Source: JALHST01 sp038316335
GTDB taxonomy: Bacteria > Bacteroidota > Bacteroidia > Flavobacteriales > Flavobacteriaceae
Assembly: GCA_038316335.1 (NCBI GenBank)
Contig: JBBQAM010000054.1
Coordinates: forward strand, 1 to 26,186
Direction: 5' to 3'
DNA length: 26,186 nucleotides
Shown: positions 15,401 to 23,848 of the stretch, piece by piece
Layout of the letters: every line of letters starts with the position of its first letter
Numbering within the stretch: position 1 is the stretch's first letter
Translations under genes and position numbers: made by a program
Notes under the pieces: generated by a model
The model's input: only the letters and a program-made list of their open reading frames with translations
What the model was told of the DNA's origin: nothing
Database searches by the model: none

Positions 15401-17089
15401 TCAGATCAAAACCACCATTTTGGTGTCGCCATCGACCACGACCTTGATCAAATCGTTATGGGATAATGCCTTCATTGATTTATCCCATTTTTTGCCGCTT
15501 AGGGTGGTTTTAGATCGGAGTGTCTCCAAGGCCATTTTACCTTCCGATTTTAAAAGGGAAAGAATGGCCTTTTCTTCCTCGCTTAAGGCGACCGCTTTTT
15601 TTTCAGGTCGCATTTGGGGAAAGAACAAGACTTCCTGAATTGATGAATTGTTAGTCATTAACATGACCAAACGATCGATTCCTATACCGATTCCCGAAGT
15701 GGGAGGCATTCCGTACTCGAGGGCCCTTAGAAAATCTTGATCAATGAACATAGCCTCATCATCGCCTTTTTCAGAAAGTTTCAATTGATCTTCAAAACGT
15801 TCCCGTTGTTCCAACGGATCGTTTAGCTCTGAATAGGCATTGGCGATTTCCTTGCCATTGGCGATCAGCTCAAAACGCTCAGTAAGGGCAGGATTGCTCC
15901 TGTGTTCTTTTGTCAGCGGACTCATTTCTTTCGGATAGTCGGTTATAAAAGTAGGCTGTACATAATGGTGTTCACATTTCCCACCAAAAATCTCATCGAT
16001 CAATTTGCCTACTCCCATACTATCATCTACTTCGAGATGCAGCTTTTTGGCAACTTGTTTCAATTCATCTTCCGGCATACCAGCAACATCGAAGCCCGTA
16101 TGTATTTTTATGGCCTCTAAAATTGGGACACGGGGGTACGGTGCCTTAAATTCGATTTCATACTTTCCGACTTGGACCTTGGTCTTACCACAGGCCTCCA
16201 TGGCCACTTTTTCGAGTAATTGCTCGGTGGTGTCCATCATCCAATGGTAATCCTTATAGGCGACATAGAGTTCCATTACCGTAAATTCAGGATTGTGGGT
16301 GCGATCCATGCCCTCATTCCTGAAATCTTTAGAAAATTCATAAACACCATCAAAACCTCCGACGATCAAACGTTTTAAATAGAGTTCATTGGCGATTCGC
16401 AGGTACAAAGGTATGTTCAAGGCATTGTGGTGCGTTAGAAATGGCTTCGCCGCCGCCCCTCCTGGAATGGGTTGTAAAATAGGGGTTTCGACCTCCAAAT
16501 AACCCTTGGAATTATAAAATTCACGAATGGTATTGGTTATTTTGGTGCGTTTAATAAAGGTTTCCTTTACCGAAGGATTTACCACAAGATCCACATAGCG
16601 TTGGCGATACCTTTGTTCTGGATCGTTGAACTCATCAAATAGATGTCCTTCGGCGTCTTTTTTAGGCAAAGGCAGTGGTCTAAGGGCTTTGCTCAGAAGT
16701 GTAAATCCTTTTACCAAAACCGTTTTTTCTCCAACTTGGGTCATGAAAAGTTCTCCTTCGATACCGATAATATCCCCGATATCAAGTAGTTTTTTGTAGA
16801 CCTCGTTATAAAGCGTGGTATCTTCATCTGGGCAAAGTACGTCCCGGTTAAAATACACTTGAATTCTTCCGGAACTATCCTGCAATTCGGCGAAGGAAGC
16901 CTTACCTTGAATCCTCCTTGACATTAACCTACCAGAAATAACGACTTTTTTTCCCTCCTCAAAATTGGCTTTGATTTCTTTTGAGGTGGCATCGACCGGA
17001 TAAAGTGGCGCTGGATAGGGATTTATTCCCATTTCCCGCAATTTGGTCAATTTTTCCCTTCTAATGACTTCTTGTTCCGAAAGCTGCAT
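15401..17089 (-). CDS. lysS: Lysyl-tRNA synthetase, class II, with C-terminal extension
   Basis: Charges tRNA-Lys with lysine in the cytosol. The OB-fold anticodon-binding domain is at about 49-135. The class II catalytic core follows, with motif 2 region FRNEGMDRTHNPEFTVMELY (256-275) and motif 3 GIGIGIDRLVML (466-477). The usual bacterial length is about 500 aa; this protein has 562. The extra C-terminal part (about 500-562) includes SEEEKAILSLLKSEGKMALE and KKWDKSMKALSHNDLIKV and looks like a small winged-helix-like domain, seen in Bacteroidetes enzymes. It has its own consensus promoter at 17110-17140. Confidence 0.97.
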   Translation of the reverse strand: MQLSEQEVIRREKLTKLREMGINPYPAPLYPVDATSKEIKANFEEGKKVVISGRLMSRRIQGKASFAELQDSSGRIQVYFNRDVLCPDEDTTLYNEVYKKLLDIGDIIGIEGELFMTQVGEKTVLVKGFTLLSKALRPLPLPKKDAEGHLFDEFNDPEQRYRQRYVDLVVNPSVKETFIKRTKITNTIREFYNSKGYLEVETPILQPIPGGAAAKPFLTHHNALNIPLYLRIANELYLKRLIVGGFDGVYEFSKDFRNEGMDRTHNPEFTVMELYVAYKDYHWMMDTTEQLLEKVAMEACGKTKVQVGKYEIEFKAPYPRVPILEAIKIHTGFDVAGMPEDELKQVAKKLHLEVDDSMGVGKLIDEIFGGKCEHHYVQPTFITDYPKEMSPLTKEHRSNPALTERFELIANGKEIANAYSELNDPLEQRERFEDQLKLSEKGDDEAMFIDQDFLRALEYGMPPTSGIGIGIDRLVMLMTNNSSIQEVLFFPQMRPEKKAVALSEEEKAILSLLKSEGKMALETLRSKTTLSGKKWDKSMKALSHNDLIKVVVDGDTKMVVLI

Positions 17090-17109
17090 ATAGGTGCTGA
17101 TTAAGGCTG

Positions 17110-17140
17110 CAAATATAACGAGTCTGCATTAATCTATCAA
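17110..17140 (-). promoter_or_regulatory. Consensus Bacteroidetes promoter of lysS
   Basis: Minus strand: TTG (17138-17140), a 20-nt spacer, then TATATTTG (17110-17117), a perfect TAnnTTTG. Predicted transcription start about 17104, 15 nt before the ATG at 17089. Confidence 0.75.
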
Positions 17141-17202
17141 TTAGGCTATGGGTATTATAATCTGTGATGTAAATTATTACGTCGGAGGCGTAACAAATCG
17201 CA

Positions 17203-17210
17203 TAATTTTG
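17203..17210 (+). promoter_or_regulatory. -7 box of the yqaE-like gene
   Basis: TAATTTTG is a full match to TAnnTTTG, about 36 nt before the ATG at 17246. No clear TTG is present at the proper distance. An imperfect dyad TTACG (17177-17181) / CGTAA (17189-17193) occupies that place and may be a regulator site. Confidence 0.5.
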
Positions 17211-17245
17211 CGTCCAATAGTCACATCGATCAAAATCAAAGACGA

Positions 17246-17401
17246 ATGAGCATATTACGAGTCATATTGGCCATTATTTTCCCGCCTTTATCGGTAATTG
17301 GAAAAGGCTGTGGTTCTTTTATAATTGTCCTTTTACTTACGTTTTGTGGCTGGGTTCCGGGCGTGATAGCGGCCCTTGTAATTTTAAACAACCCGAATTA
17401 A
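17246..17401 (+). CDS. yqaE: YqaE/Pmp3 family small membrane protein
   Basis: A 51-aa plus-strand gene read directly from the sequence. It begins MSILRVILAIIFPPLSVIGK, followed by GCGSFIIVLLLTFCGWVPGV and IAALVILNNPN. This is the UPF0057/Pmp3 pattern: helix, PP-x-S/A-V turn, G-C-G, second helix, then GWxPGxIHA(L/F)-like ending (here GWVPGVIAALVI). Members are two-helix plasma-membrane proteolipids linked to salt and membrane-potential stress in plants and yeast and to stress responses in bacteria. It lies between the lysS promoter and lipB, with a TAATTTTG -7 box upstream and 60 nt to the lipB start. Confidence 0.88.
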   Translation: MSILRVILAIIFPPLSVIGKGCGSFIIVLLLTFCGWVPGVIAALVILNNPN

Positions 17402-17448
17402 CGAAGGCCTGACTGTTGAATCCTTTAGTGATCTCAAACACAAATTCG

Positions 17449-17456
17449 TACCTTTG
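17449..17456 (+). promoter_or_regulatory. -7 box directly before lipB (possible leaderless start)
   Basis: TACCTTTG fully matches TAnnTTTG and ends 5 bases before the ATG at 17462, so transcription from it would start at or next to the start codon. No good TTG is seen 17-23 nt upstream (a TTG sits at 30 nt). Co-transcription with the yqaE-like gene is the alternative. Confidence 0.35.
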
Positions 17457-17461
17457 ACTGT

Positions 17462-18178
17462 ATGAACAAAGAGGTCTATTTAGAAGATTTAGGGCTGATG
17501 GAATATAAGACGACCTGGGACTATCAAGAACGATTGTTCCGGGAAACGGTCGACCTTAAGATCAAAAATCGAAGGGAAGGGGCACAAGAACCGACGCCTA
17601 ATTATTTTCTGTTCGTCGAACATCCCCATGTATATACCTTAGGAAAGAGCGGGGCTATTGAAAATCTTCTAATTGACGAATCACAACTTGAATCAAAAGG
17701 CGCCAAATTCTATAAGATAAATAGAGGAGGGGATATTACCTATCATGGCCCAGGCCAAATTGTCGGGTACCCGATTTTGGACCTCGATAATTTTTTTACC
17801 GACATTCACAGATATCTCCGATTTTTGGAGGAGATGGTGATTCTCACCTTGGCCGAGTATGGGTTAAAGGGAGAACGTTCTAAAGGGGAAACAGGCGTTT
17901 GGCTTGATGTCGGCACACCATTTGCCCGCAAGATATGTGCTATGGGCGTTCGCGCGAGTCGTTGGGTGACCATGCATGGCTTTGCGCTCAATGTCAATGC
18001 CGATCTGGGCTATTTTGATTTGATGATTCCATGTGGCATCAAGGGCAAGGCCGTGACGTCGATGAACGCAGAATTAGGAATCAAGGAACTCGATATTTTT
18101 GAAGTGAAGCAAAAATTATCAACCCATTTTGCGAGACTTTTTGAAGCCAAACTGGTGCCTCAAAAAGCCCAGGTCTAA
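17462..18178 (+). CDS. lipB: Octanoyltransferase (lipoyl/octanoyl-ACP:protein transferase)
   Basis: Transfers octanoyl from acyl carrier protein to lipoyl domains of 2-oxoacid dehydrogenases and the glycine cleavage H protein: the first step of lipoate synthesis. The family motif RGGDITYHGPGQIVGYPI (88-105) is complete. The catalytic pair is visible as K157 (FARKICAMGVR) and C191 (LMIPCGI). HGFALNVNADLGYF (172-185) is also typical. Length (238 aa) is normal. The start ATG at 17462 is the first in frame before VYLEDLGLMEYK. Confidence 0.96.
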   Translation: MNKEVYLEDLGLMEYKTTWDYQERLFRETVDLKIKNRREGAQEPTPNYFLFVEHPHVYTLGKSGAIENLLIDESQLESKGAKFYKINRGGDITYHGPGQIVGYPILDLDNFFTDIHRYLRFLEEMVILTLAEYGLKGERSKGETGVWLDVGTPFARKICAMGVRASRWVTMHGFALNVNADLGYFDLMIPCGIKGKAVTSMNAELGIKELDIFEVKQKLSTHFARLFEAKLVPQKAQV

Positions 18179-18210
18179 ATTCTATATCACAGCTGTCTTT
18201 ATGGCAAGGA

Positions 18211-18912
18211 TTATTTTGAAAACTTCGTGAGTTCCATACGACTTATAAGATCCCCGTTTTTTTTGTAGGTTTCCTGCTTTACCATTCCCACACCTTCCGC
18301 CAGCCACAACTTTGAAGACATATCCTGGTTCATGTTCATGACCTCCGATTTGTTGTCCGCAGTGATCAGATAACAGTCAAAGGTTCCTGATGGAGTGGTC
18401 ACACTTTCATATTTTTCGACCTTGCGATTGACCATATCAACGGTTATCGTCATATTCATTCCGGGCATTTTCATTTTTACGGAAACATTCGAATCCGCTA
18501 AGCTTTGTCCCACACTCAAATTATTGGGCAGTTCCATATCGGTCCCGGTAATCTCCATTTCCAACCCCATATCCTTATATTGCTGCATCATCTGTGATGG
18601 CATCAGTGAATTGAAGTCGATCTTGATACCATCTGAAGTACAGGACATTTTATAATCCGAAACCACGAGTTCCTTCCCTTTTTCGTCTGAGTATTTCATG
18701 GCCATAGTTGCCGTAGTATTACCTCCCGTATTTTCAACGGAGGTTATGGTATAATCGCTCACGCCTTCGGTCTTCCCTTTTTTGTTGGTCATGGTATATT
18801 GAAAGGAGCTTCCTTCGACCATGGGATAGTACCTACTGCAGTTGGTTTGGGCTTTAATTGATTGCATGCCAAAGAAGCATACGGCAAGAAACGGGATAAG
18901 AATTCTTTTCAT
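18211..18912 (-). CDS. Secreted TapB-family-like protein, unknown function
   Basis: A 233-aa protein. The signal peptide is MKRILIPFLAVCFFGMQSIKAQ, cleaved before TNCSRYYP. The mature part is a predicted all-beta protein: repeated short strands such as SSFQYTMTNKKGKTEG, YTITSVE and VTTPSGTFDCYLITAD near the C-terminal third, and LWLAEGVGMVKQETY near the end. This pattern (F-x-Y ... G-T-F-D-C-x-x-I ... W-x-A-x-G-V-G-x-V-K) resembles the DUF3108/TapB group of envelope proteins. It follows the OmpA-family gene by 139 nt on the same strand and is probably co-expressed. The segment 110-155 is rich in Met. Confidence 0.7.
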   Translation of the reverse strand: MKRILIPFLAVCFFGMQSIKAQTNCSRYYPMVEGSSFQYTMTNKKGKTEGVSDYTITSVENTGGNTTATMAMKYSDEKGKELVVSDYKMSCTSDGIKIDFNSLMPSQMMQQYKDMGLEMEITGTDMELPNNLSVGQSLADSNVSVKMKMPGMNMTITVDMVNRKVEKYESVTTPSGTFDCYLITADNKSEVMNMNQDMSSKLWLAEGVGMVKQETYKKNGDLISRMELTKFSK

Positions 18913-19051
18913 TTTATATTTTTTGTTTATGATTCTATTTTACTACTTAATACGATGTGCTTTCTGTGCATAAAAATTTAGCCGACGTCCAGGGAGTAAC
19001 GTTTCCTGTATCCTTGCCATCGACTAGAAAACAAGGGTTGCTGGATGCATT

Positions 19052-20398
19052 TCACTGTTTTATAAACTCGACCCTTCTGTTTTTGGCCTTTCCATCGGCC
19101 GTGCTATTGTCTCCCAACGGTTCCGATTCACCCTTCCCTTCAGCCGTCATTCGTTCGGGAGCTATACCATAAACCGAAATCAAGGTATTCTTTACCGCCT
19201 CTGCCCGCTTTTTGGAAAGTTCCATGTTGGTGGCATCGTTTCCATCGGCGTCGGTATGCCCAACAATCTTGAGTTTCATAGTCTTTTCCTGCTCCAGTAC
19301 CTGATAGATTTGACGTATGATTCCCATTGATTGGGGTTGAATATTGGCCGAACCACTTTCAAAAAGAATACCGTTGGTTGACACCTTGCCATCTGCAATC
19401 AACTTTTTACGAAGATCTATACCGCCCCCGGCGATTTTTAGATTTTTAATAAACAATCGATCTTTGCCGTCCTCTAGACCTTCTAAATCGAAACGGACAT
19501 AGTTTAAAAGATCGTTCGGCACGAGTTTTGGAAGGTCTAAATATTTAGTTTCGTTTAACCACAACCGAAATCGCGTCCCAGTAACGGCAATAGAAATGTG
19601 GGGTTTGTCAAGTACCACCTTCCTGATATCGGATTCTACCAAATTGTTGATGGTAGTTTCCCCGTTGATGCTGTTCCAAACACGAATGTCCGTATCGATA
19701 TATTGGCATAGGGGTAAAGTCACCCTAATCCCATTTTTATCGGTATTGTACCAATCGTACGAATTATTATCCCGGAGGTTTAGTATTAGGTTTGCACCGC
19801 TCGAAGTGCTTTGGTCTACACCAAGGACCATAAAATCAAACTCGATGGTAAAATCCTCCGGAAGGTCTTTAATTTCAGGATAATAGGCACTTTTAGATTT
19901 TAGCTCGAACCATTTTTCAGAAGATTCCTCGTAGGTGACCACTTCCCCGTTGCCATTTGTATCCCATTTCGCAGGAAAATCTCCAACAAAATCGGCATCG
20001 AAATCGTCGAAGAATAGCGGTTGATCCCCGGGCACATAATCGAATTTACTATAGACCTTGATCGACTTCGGGCCCACTTGACCAGATGATGCAGCCACTT
20101 CATTGGGCCCCGTAATTTTGTCGGCAGATCCTTGATCGTTTCGATTATCCCCATGACTATCGCTCGGAGTAGTTGCATTGTCTTTAGGCTTTTCTTTTTT
20201 GCTGGGTTCTAAGATACTATCCAAGGCCTGATCCGTTTTTTCCTGGGTTTCCTTTTCCACGCGACGTTCAACAGTTCTTTGTGCCGCATCTTCGGCCCTT
20301 TTGCCTAGTCTTTTAAGAAGTTGTGCGTTAACATTGCCTGCATATCCTATGAGAATAATGGGTAAAAGAATTCGAATTGATCTGCCAAAGGTCTTCAT
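19052..20398 (-). CDS. OmpA-family outer-envelope protein with central jelly-roll-like domain
   Basis: An exported protein of about 448 aa. Signal peptide MKTFGRSIRILLPIILIGYAGNVNA. A charged coiled-coil-like segment follows (RAEDAAQRTVERRVEKETQE), then a Ser/Asp/Asn-rich linker. A central beta domain of about 200 aa (opening FFDDFDADFVGDFPAKWDTN, with DFTIEFDFMVLG) looks like a LamG/concanavalin-like sandwich. The last ~110 residues are an OmpA C-terminal domain: GILFESGSANIQPQS, KLKIVGHTDADGNDATNMEL, SKKRAEAVKNTLISVYGI and KNRRVEFIKQ, expected to bind peptidoglycan. An upstream ATG at 20407 (MVTMKT) is the alternative start. The TapB-like gene lies downstream. Confidence 0.88.
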   Translation of the reverse strand: MKTFGRSIRILLPIILIGYAGNVNAQLLKRLGKRAEDAAQRTVERRVEKETQEKTDQALDSILEPSKKEKPKDNATTPSDSHGDNRNDQGSADKITGPNEVAASSGQVGPKSIKVYSKFDYVPGDQPLFFDDFDADFVGDFPAKWDTNGNGEVVTYEESSEKWFELKSKSAYYPEIKDLPEDFTIEFDFMVLGVDQSTSSGANLILNLRDNNSYDWYNTDKNGIRVTLPLCQYIDTDIRVWNSINGETTINNLVESDIRKVVLDKPHISIAVTGTRFRLWLNETKYLDLPKLVPNDLLNYVRFDLEGLEDGKDRLFIKNLKIAGGGIDLRKKLIADGKVSTNGILFESGSANIQPQSMGIIRQIYQVLEQEKTMKLKIVGHTDADGNDATNMELSKKRAEAVKNTLISVYGIAPERMTAEGKGESEPLGDNSTADGKAKNRRVEFIKQ

Positions 20399-20512
20399 TG
20401 TAACCATTTTTAAAATGTATCTAAATTTAACGAATAATCAAATGCATCTGAAATGGAATTTCAAGAAAATTGCCTCGCAAGTCGTTCGGCATACGTACAC
20501 TTAAACATTCGT

Positions 20513-20546
20513 GACGCCTATGAATATACTAGAAAAAAATGGCGTC
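20513..20546. repeat. Inverted repeat GACGCC/GGCGTC upstream of the OmpA-family gene
   Basis: GACGCC (20513-20518) and GGCGTC (20541-20546) are separated by 22 AT-rich bases that include a run of seven A. On the minus strand a T7 lies inside the loop rather than after the stem, so it is not a standard terminator. Role unknown. Confidence 0.35.
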
Positions 20547-20558
20547 TAAGGACCAAAA

Positions 20559-20592
20559 TTGTACAATTGGTGCTCAAAGTTGTATAATTGGT
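20559..20592. repeat. Two direct repeats TTGTA(C/T)AATTGGT with 21-bp period
   Basis: TTGTACAATTGGT (20559-20571) and TTGTATAATTGGT (20580-20592) differ at one base and start exactly 21 bp apart, two helical turns. They lie 13 nt downstream of the 825-aa lipoprotein gene stop and about 160 nt upstream of the OmpA-family start. The first copy lies in the 12-bp palindrome AATTGTACAATT. They could be tandem operators, or part of the 3' end of the upstream message. Confidence 0.4.
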
Positions 20593-20604
20593 CAAAATGC
20601 AACT

Positions 20605-23067
20605 TCAGCGCATCTTGTATACAATAATCGAATTGTCCTGATCTTTGGCGACCAATTCAAGTTGTCGATTATTATTCACATCGGCCATATCGATAAGCGA
20701 AGTGCCATACACCGGAAAGTTGGGAATCGCTTTCGCTTGGCTGTCAAAAAGATATATTTTTTGATTCTGTATATCTGTTACGCTAACATAGATCTTATCG
20801 TGGATGTAGAAAATTCGGGGTTTGGAATAGACTCCTAATTCAAGTTCCAATTTTCGTCCCTTAATGCTTAAGATGTTGTCGTTCATATACACCAAGGTAT
20901 TGTTGGTGGCGTCGATGCCATGATCTTTGTTTAGGTTTAAATTGGTCGTGGAGAGACCGCCTTTGGCATCGATGAGATATAACATCCCTTTTTTATCGGT
21001 CGTAATGAACTTATTGGTATACAGATAGATCTTGTTCTCCGAAAAATCGATTTTCTCATTCACCTTTGTGCGAACATTGCCTACCCTATTAACTATTTTT
21101 AAACTTCCATCATCTAACCGGAATACCAAATAATCACGATTTCCGATAATGAAATGTTGTGGAGCACCTACTATTGGTTTTTCGGCACGTGTAAATTTAA
21201 AGCCACCAACAATTTTACCTTTGTTATTGTACATAACTATTTTTTCGCCTTGGGTGACCACAAAGCGATACTCCTTCTTATTTTCATAATCAAAAACCGC
21301 CAAGGGATTTAGATTCCCCCCTTCATATGAGAAGGTGAACGGTTTTACCTCATTTCCATTTCGATCCAAGATTAAAAATTGATGATCCGTTGTGAAGGCC
21401 AATTGTAGCCGTCCATTTTTAAAAATATCCACTTGTTGAATAGTCCCTTGTATGCTCCCGTCCAATTGTTTTTTCCATATAATTTTTCCATCCGAAGAAA
21501 TTAGGTACAGCACGTTTGCAACGTCTTGGACCACAATTTCTTTTTTGTTCGTATAATGATTGGTAACAAATTGTGGGTTAGTCGCTAGGTCATTTTCTAG
21601 TTCCAAGGTGAATACGGGAGAAACCTGAAGTTTTCGTGACTCTTTTTCGATTTCTTGGATAACCGTATTGGTATGATAAAAATCCTCATCGGATATAAGT
21701 TGGGTGCCAAAAACAAATTTGGAAACGTCCGATTTTTTAATATCAGCAGGCAATGGATCCCTAAAATAGTTTTGAGACATCGTTTCAACTCCCTCGGCAC
21801 TTGAGATGAATAGAAAAGTAGATTCTGTGGCCAAGGACTCCATAGCGGCACTGAACATGGTCGTCTTGTCGAAGGTTGCACCATTTTTATAATTGCTGAT
21901 GATCTCTTGCAATGCTTCTTTATTTTCGGAAAACAGGAAGGCATTTTCCAATATAGTACAATAGTTGGGCGTAAAGTCATCAACCAGGGGATACAACGAA
22001 TTTTTAAAGAAATCTAGGAAACCAAGCTCCAGAATTTCATTGCCCAGGTATACAGAACCATCCTTTTTGATTCCCATAAGATAATCTGCAATATTCTCGG
22101 ATCCAAACGTGTTCAGCAAAATTATTTTTTGTCGGTTTAGATAAATAAACCCGATTTCCTCCACCGTGTTAAAAAGTGAATCCATTGGAGTTTCCCGTTC
22201 CAAATATTTTTGTTGGTTTTCTGAAAATCGGGCATATTCGTCAAACGTATAGGATGCGATGGCACTTGCGTTAAAAGGAGCAAAAGAGGCAGTCTTGTTG
22301 AGCAACGGATTCGTATGCCTGAAAAGGTTTATATAATTTTTGGTTGAATCGTTCGCAATAGCAATGCCATTGAGTTGTAAATAATCTTCCCCTAAACCGA
22401 TATCTACCGAGATCCAATCGGCAAATTTTGATGTAGCGGACTTCGAAGGATCCAGCCATAATGAGCTGAATGCCGTATCGGTTTTTTTTAAATTAACAAA
22501 AACAGATGCCACTTTCGCGTTATTGGCGGTTTCGTAAAGTCGGACCAAAGTAGGCGAGTGCCATGGGCTACTGAGGCGGTTAGTGAGATTTTCAAGCAGG
22601 GTCTGGGATGAACTAAAAATTCTAGTATCATCGACTAGCGTGCTGTAGAAGGAAGCACCATCGATTTTGTATTGATCAAAGGTGAAATTTTCGTAGGTAA
22701 TTTGTTCGACGGTTTTGTTCGGCACCCTATCAATGTCCAAAAGTTTCTGATGATCCTTTGTGATGAAAATATAATCTAGGATGTCTTTATCACTATTTGT
22801 AAACACAAGAATACTTTCCGATTCAGTTTGGACATAGTCTAAATTTTTGATTTTCGTAAAGATTGACTGGTAAATACCCAAATTCTTTGCTTTTGAAAGA
22901 AACTCATTTGACGCAAAGGCATCCTTAAAATCACTGAGGTTATTAATTTTGATGATTGCCACAGGATCTTTTGGAGCAAAATCCAATAAACTGGAAGTGA
23001 CCTTGTGCTCGTTTTCACAACCGAAGCAAAAAAGTAGGGCGAGTACAACGAGTAATTTAAATTGCAT
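20605..23067 (-). CDS. Large lipoprotein with propeller-like C-terminal half, unknown function
   Basis: About 820 aa, no named family recognised. Signal MQFKLLVVLALLFCFGC with an acceptable lipobox ending CFGC. The N-terminal half (about 25-480) begins LLDFAPKDPVAIIKINNLSDF and resembles DUF3352-type proteins. The C-terminal half (about 490-820) has repeated short beta units of the PQQ/propeller kind: VLYLISSDGKIIWKKQLDG, FLILDRNGNEVKPF, IVMYNNKGKIVGGF, YLIDAKGGLSTTN, KIYLFDSQAKAIPNFPVYG and a final MADVNNNRQLELVAKDQDN. It probably sits in the envelope as a binding or scaffold protein. It starts about 30 nt after rnhB and is likely co-transcribed with it. An ATG at 23082 (MKFSCMQF) is the alternative start. 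Confidence 0.78.
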   Translation of the reverse strand: MQFKLLVVLALLFCFGCENEHKVTSSLLDFAPKDPVAIIKINNLSDFKDAFASNEFLSKAKNLGIYQSIFTKIKNLDYVQTESESILVFTNSDKDILDYIFITKDHQKLLDIDRVPNKTVEQITYENFTFDQYKIDGASFYSTLVDDTRIFSSSQTLLENLTNRLSSPWHSPTLVRLYETANNAKVASVFVNLKKTDTAFSSLWLDPSKSATSKFADWISVDIGLGEDYLQLNGIAIANDSTKNYINLFRHTNPLLNKTASFAPFNASAIASYTFDEYARFSENQQKYLERETPMDSLFNTVEEIGFIYLNRQKIILLNTFGSENIADYLMGIKKDGSVYLGNEILELGFLDFFKNSLYPLVDDFTPNYCTILENAFLFSENKEALQEIISNYKNGATFDKTTMFSAAMESLATESTFLFISSAEGVETMSQNYFRDPLPADIKKSDVSKFVFGTQLISDEDFYHTNTVIQEIEKESRKLQVSPVFTLELENDLATNPQFVTNHYTNKKEIVVQDVANVLYLISSDGKIIWKKQLDGSIQGTIQQVDIFKNGRLQLAFTTDHQFLILDRNGNEVKPFTFSYEGGNLNPLAVFDYENKKEYRFVVTQGEKIVMYNNKGKIVGGFKFTRAEKPIVGAPQHFIIGNRDYLVFRLDDGSLKIVNRVGNVRTKVNEKIDFSENKIYLYTNKFITTDKKGMLYLIDAKGGLSTTNLNLNKDHGIDATNNTLVYMNDNILSIKGRKLELELGVYSKPRIFYIHDKIYVSVTDIQNQKIYLFDSQAKAIPNFPVYGTSLIDMADVNNNRQLELVAKDQDNSIIVYKMR

Positions 23068-23096
23068 ACAAGAAAATTTCACACAAATTTAGGGTA

Positions 23097-23693
23097 TTAA
23101 ATATTCAAGGGCAATTGCTCTGGCAGTTGTCTAAAACTTTTTCTATGATGCGCTGTAATTCCATATTTACGAATGGCATCGCGGTGCTGCTTCGTCGGGT
23201 AGCCCTTATTTCTTTTCCAATTGTACATGGGATGTTTTTTATGCAGTTCCTCCATATAGTCATCGCGATATGTTTTTGCCAACACCGAGGCGGCTGCAAT
23301 ACTCATATACTTACGATCGCCTTGAATAATGCATTCAAAGGGCACGTTTGAATAGGGCTTAAAACGATTTCCGTCTACGATAATAAATTTTGGATGGGTC
23401 CCCAGTTGTTCAATGGCCCGGTGCATAGCTAGCATTGAGGCGTTCAGGATATTTATTTCGTCTATTTTCCTTGGAAACACATGGGCGATCCCAAAATGGA
23501 GACAACTGTTTTCAATGATAGGTCTCAAGATAGCCCGTTGCTTTTCTGACAAGAGTTTGGAGTCATTGAGCATTTCATTGCTAAAATCATGTGGAAGTAT
23601 CACTGCCGCCGCCGTAACAGGACCTGCTAGGCAACCGCGACCAGCCTCATCGGTGCCTACTTCATCGAACATAACATGAAATGGCTTGAGCAA
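23097..23693 (-). CDS. rnhB: Ribonuclease HII
   Basis: Cleaves RNA in RNA-DNA hybrids and removes single ribonucleotides from DNA. The 198 aa form a normal-length enzyme. Active-site acidic residues are visible: D15 and E16 in GTDEAGRGCLAGPV, D107 in FIIVDGNRF, and D144 in SVLAKTYRDDYM. The C-terminal NKGYPTKQHRDAIRKYGI and HRKSF are also characteristic. The start is taken as TTG (23693, giving LLKPFHVMFDEVG) because related flavobacterial enzymes have a similar short N-terminal lead. The ATG at 23672 (MFDEVGTDEAG) is possible but would leave almost nothing before the first strand. The large lipoprotein gene follows. Confidence 0.95.
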   Translation of the reverse strand: MLKPFHVMFDEVGTDEAGRGCLAGPVTAAAVILPHDFSNEMLNDSKLLSEKQRAILRPIIENSCLHFGIAHVFPRKIDEINILNASMLAMHRAIEQLGTHPKFIIVDGNRFKPYSNVPFECIIQGDRKYMSIAAASVLAKTYRDDYMEELHKKHPMYNWKRNKGYPTKQHRDAIRKYGITAHHRKSFRQLPEQLPLNI

Positions 23694-23822
23694 TACTTTT
23701 GGATTTTGATACCAACGAAGATAAATTAAATGTGGCGATTAGGGAATACTTCATGTGATTTGGCATTCATCCCATATGGCCGTTGCCGCAAAACTTTCAC
23801 ATTTATTTACGAACAAAAAAAT

Positions 23823-23830
23823 TAACTTTG
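23823..23830 (+). promoter_or_regulatory. -7 box of the putative porin gene
   Basis: TAACTTTG fully matches TAnnTTTG; a TTT lies 18 nt further upstream at the -33 position. Predicted start about 23836, 13 nt before the ATG at 23849. Confidence 0.5.
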
Positions 23831-23848
23831 TCCGAGTTAGACCGATAA

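Noticed and set aside
20539..20838. Plus-strand frame of 99 codons beginning ATGGCGTCTAAGG, with a hexapeptide-like start (NCTIGAQSCIIGQ)
   Set aside because: Most of it runs antisense through the 825-codon lipoprotein gene, and the apparent peptide repeat is a by-product of the 21-bp DNA repeat.
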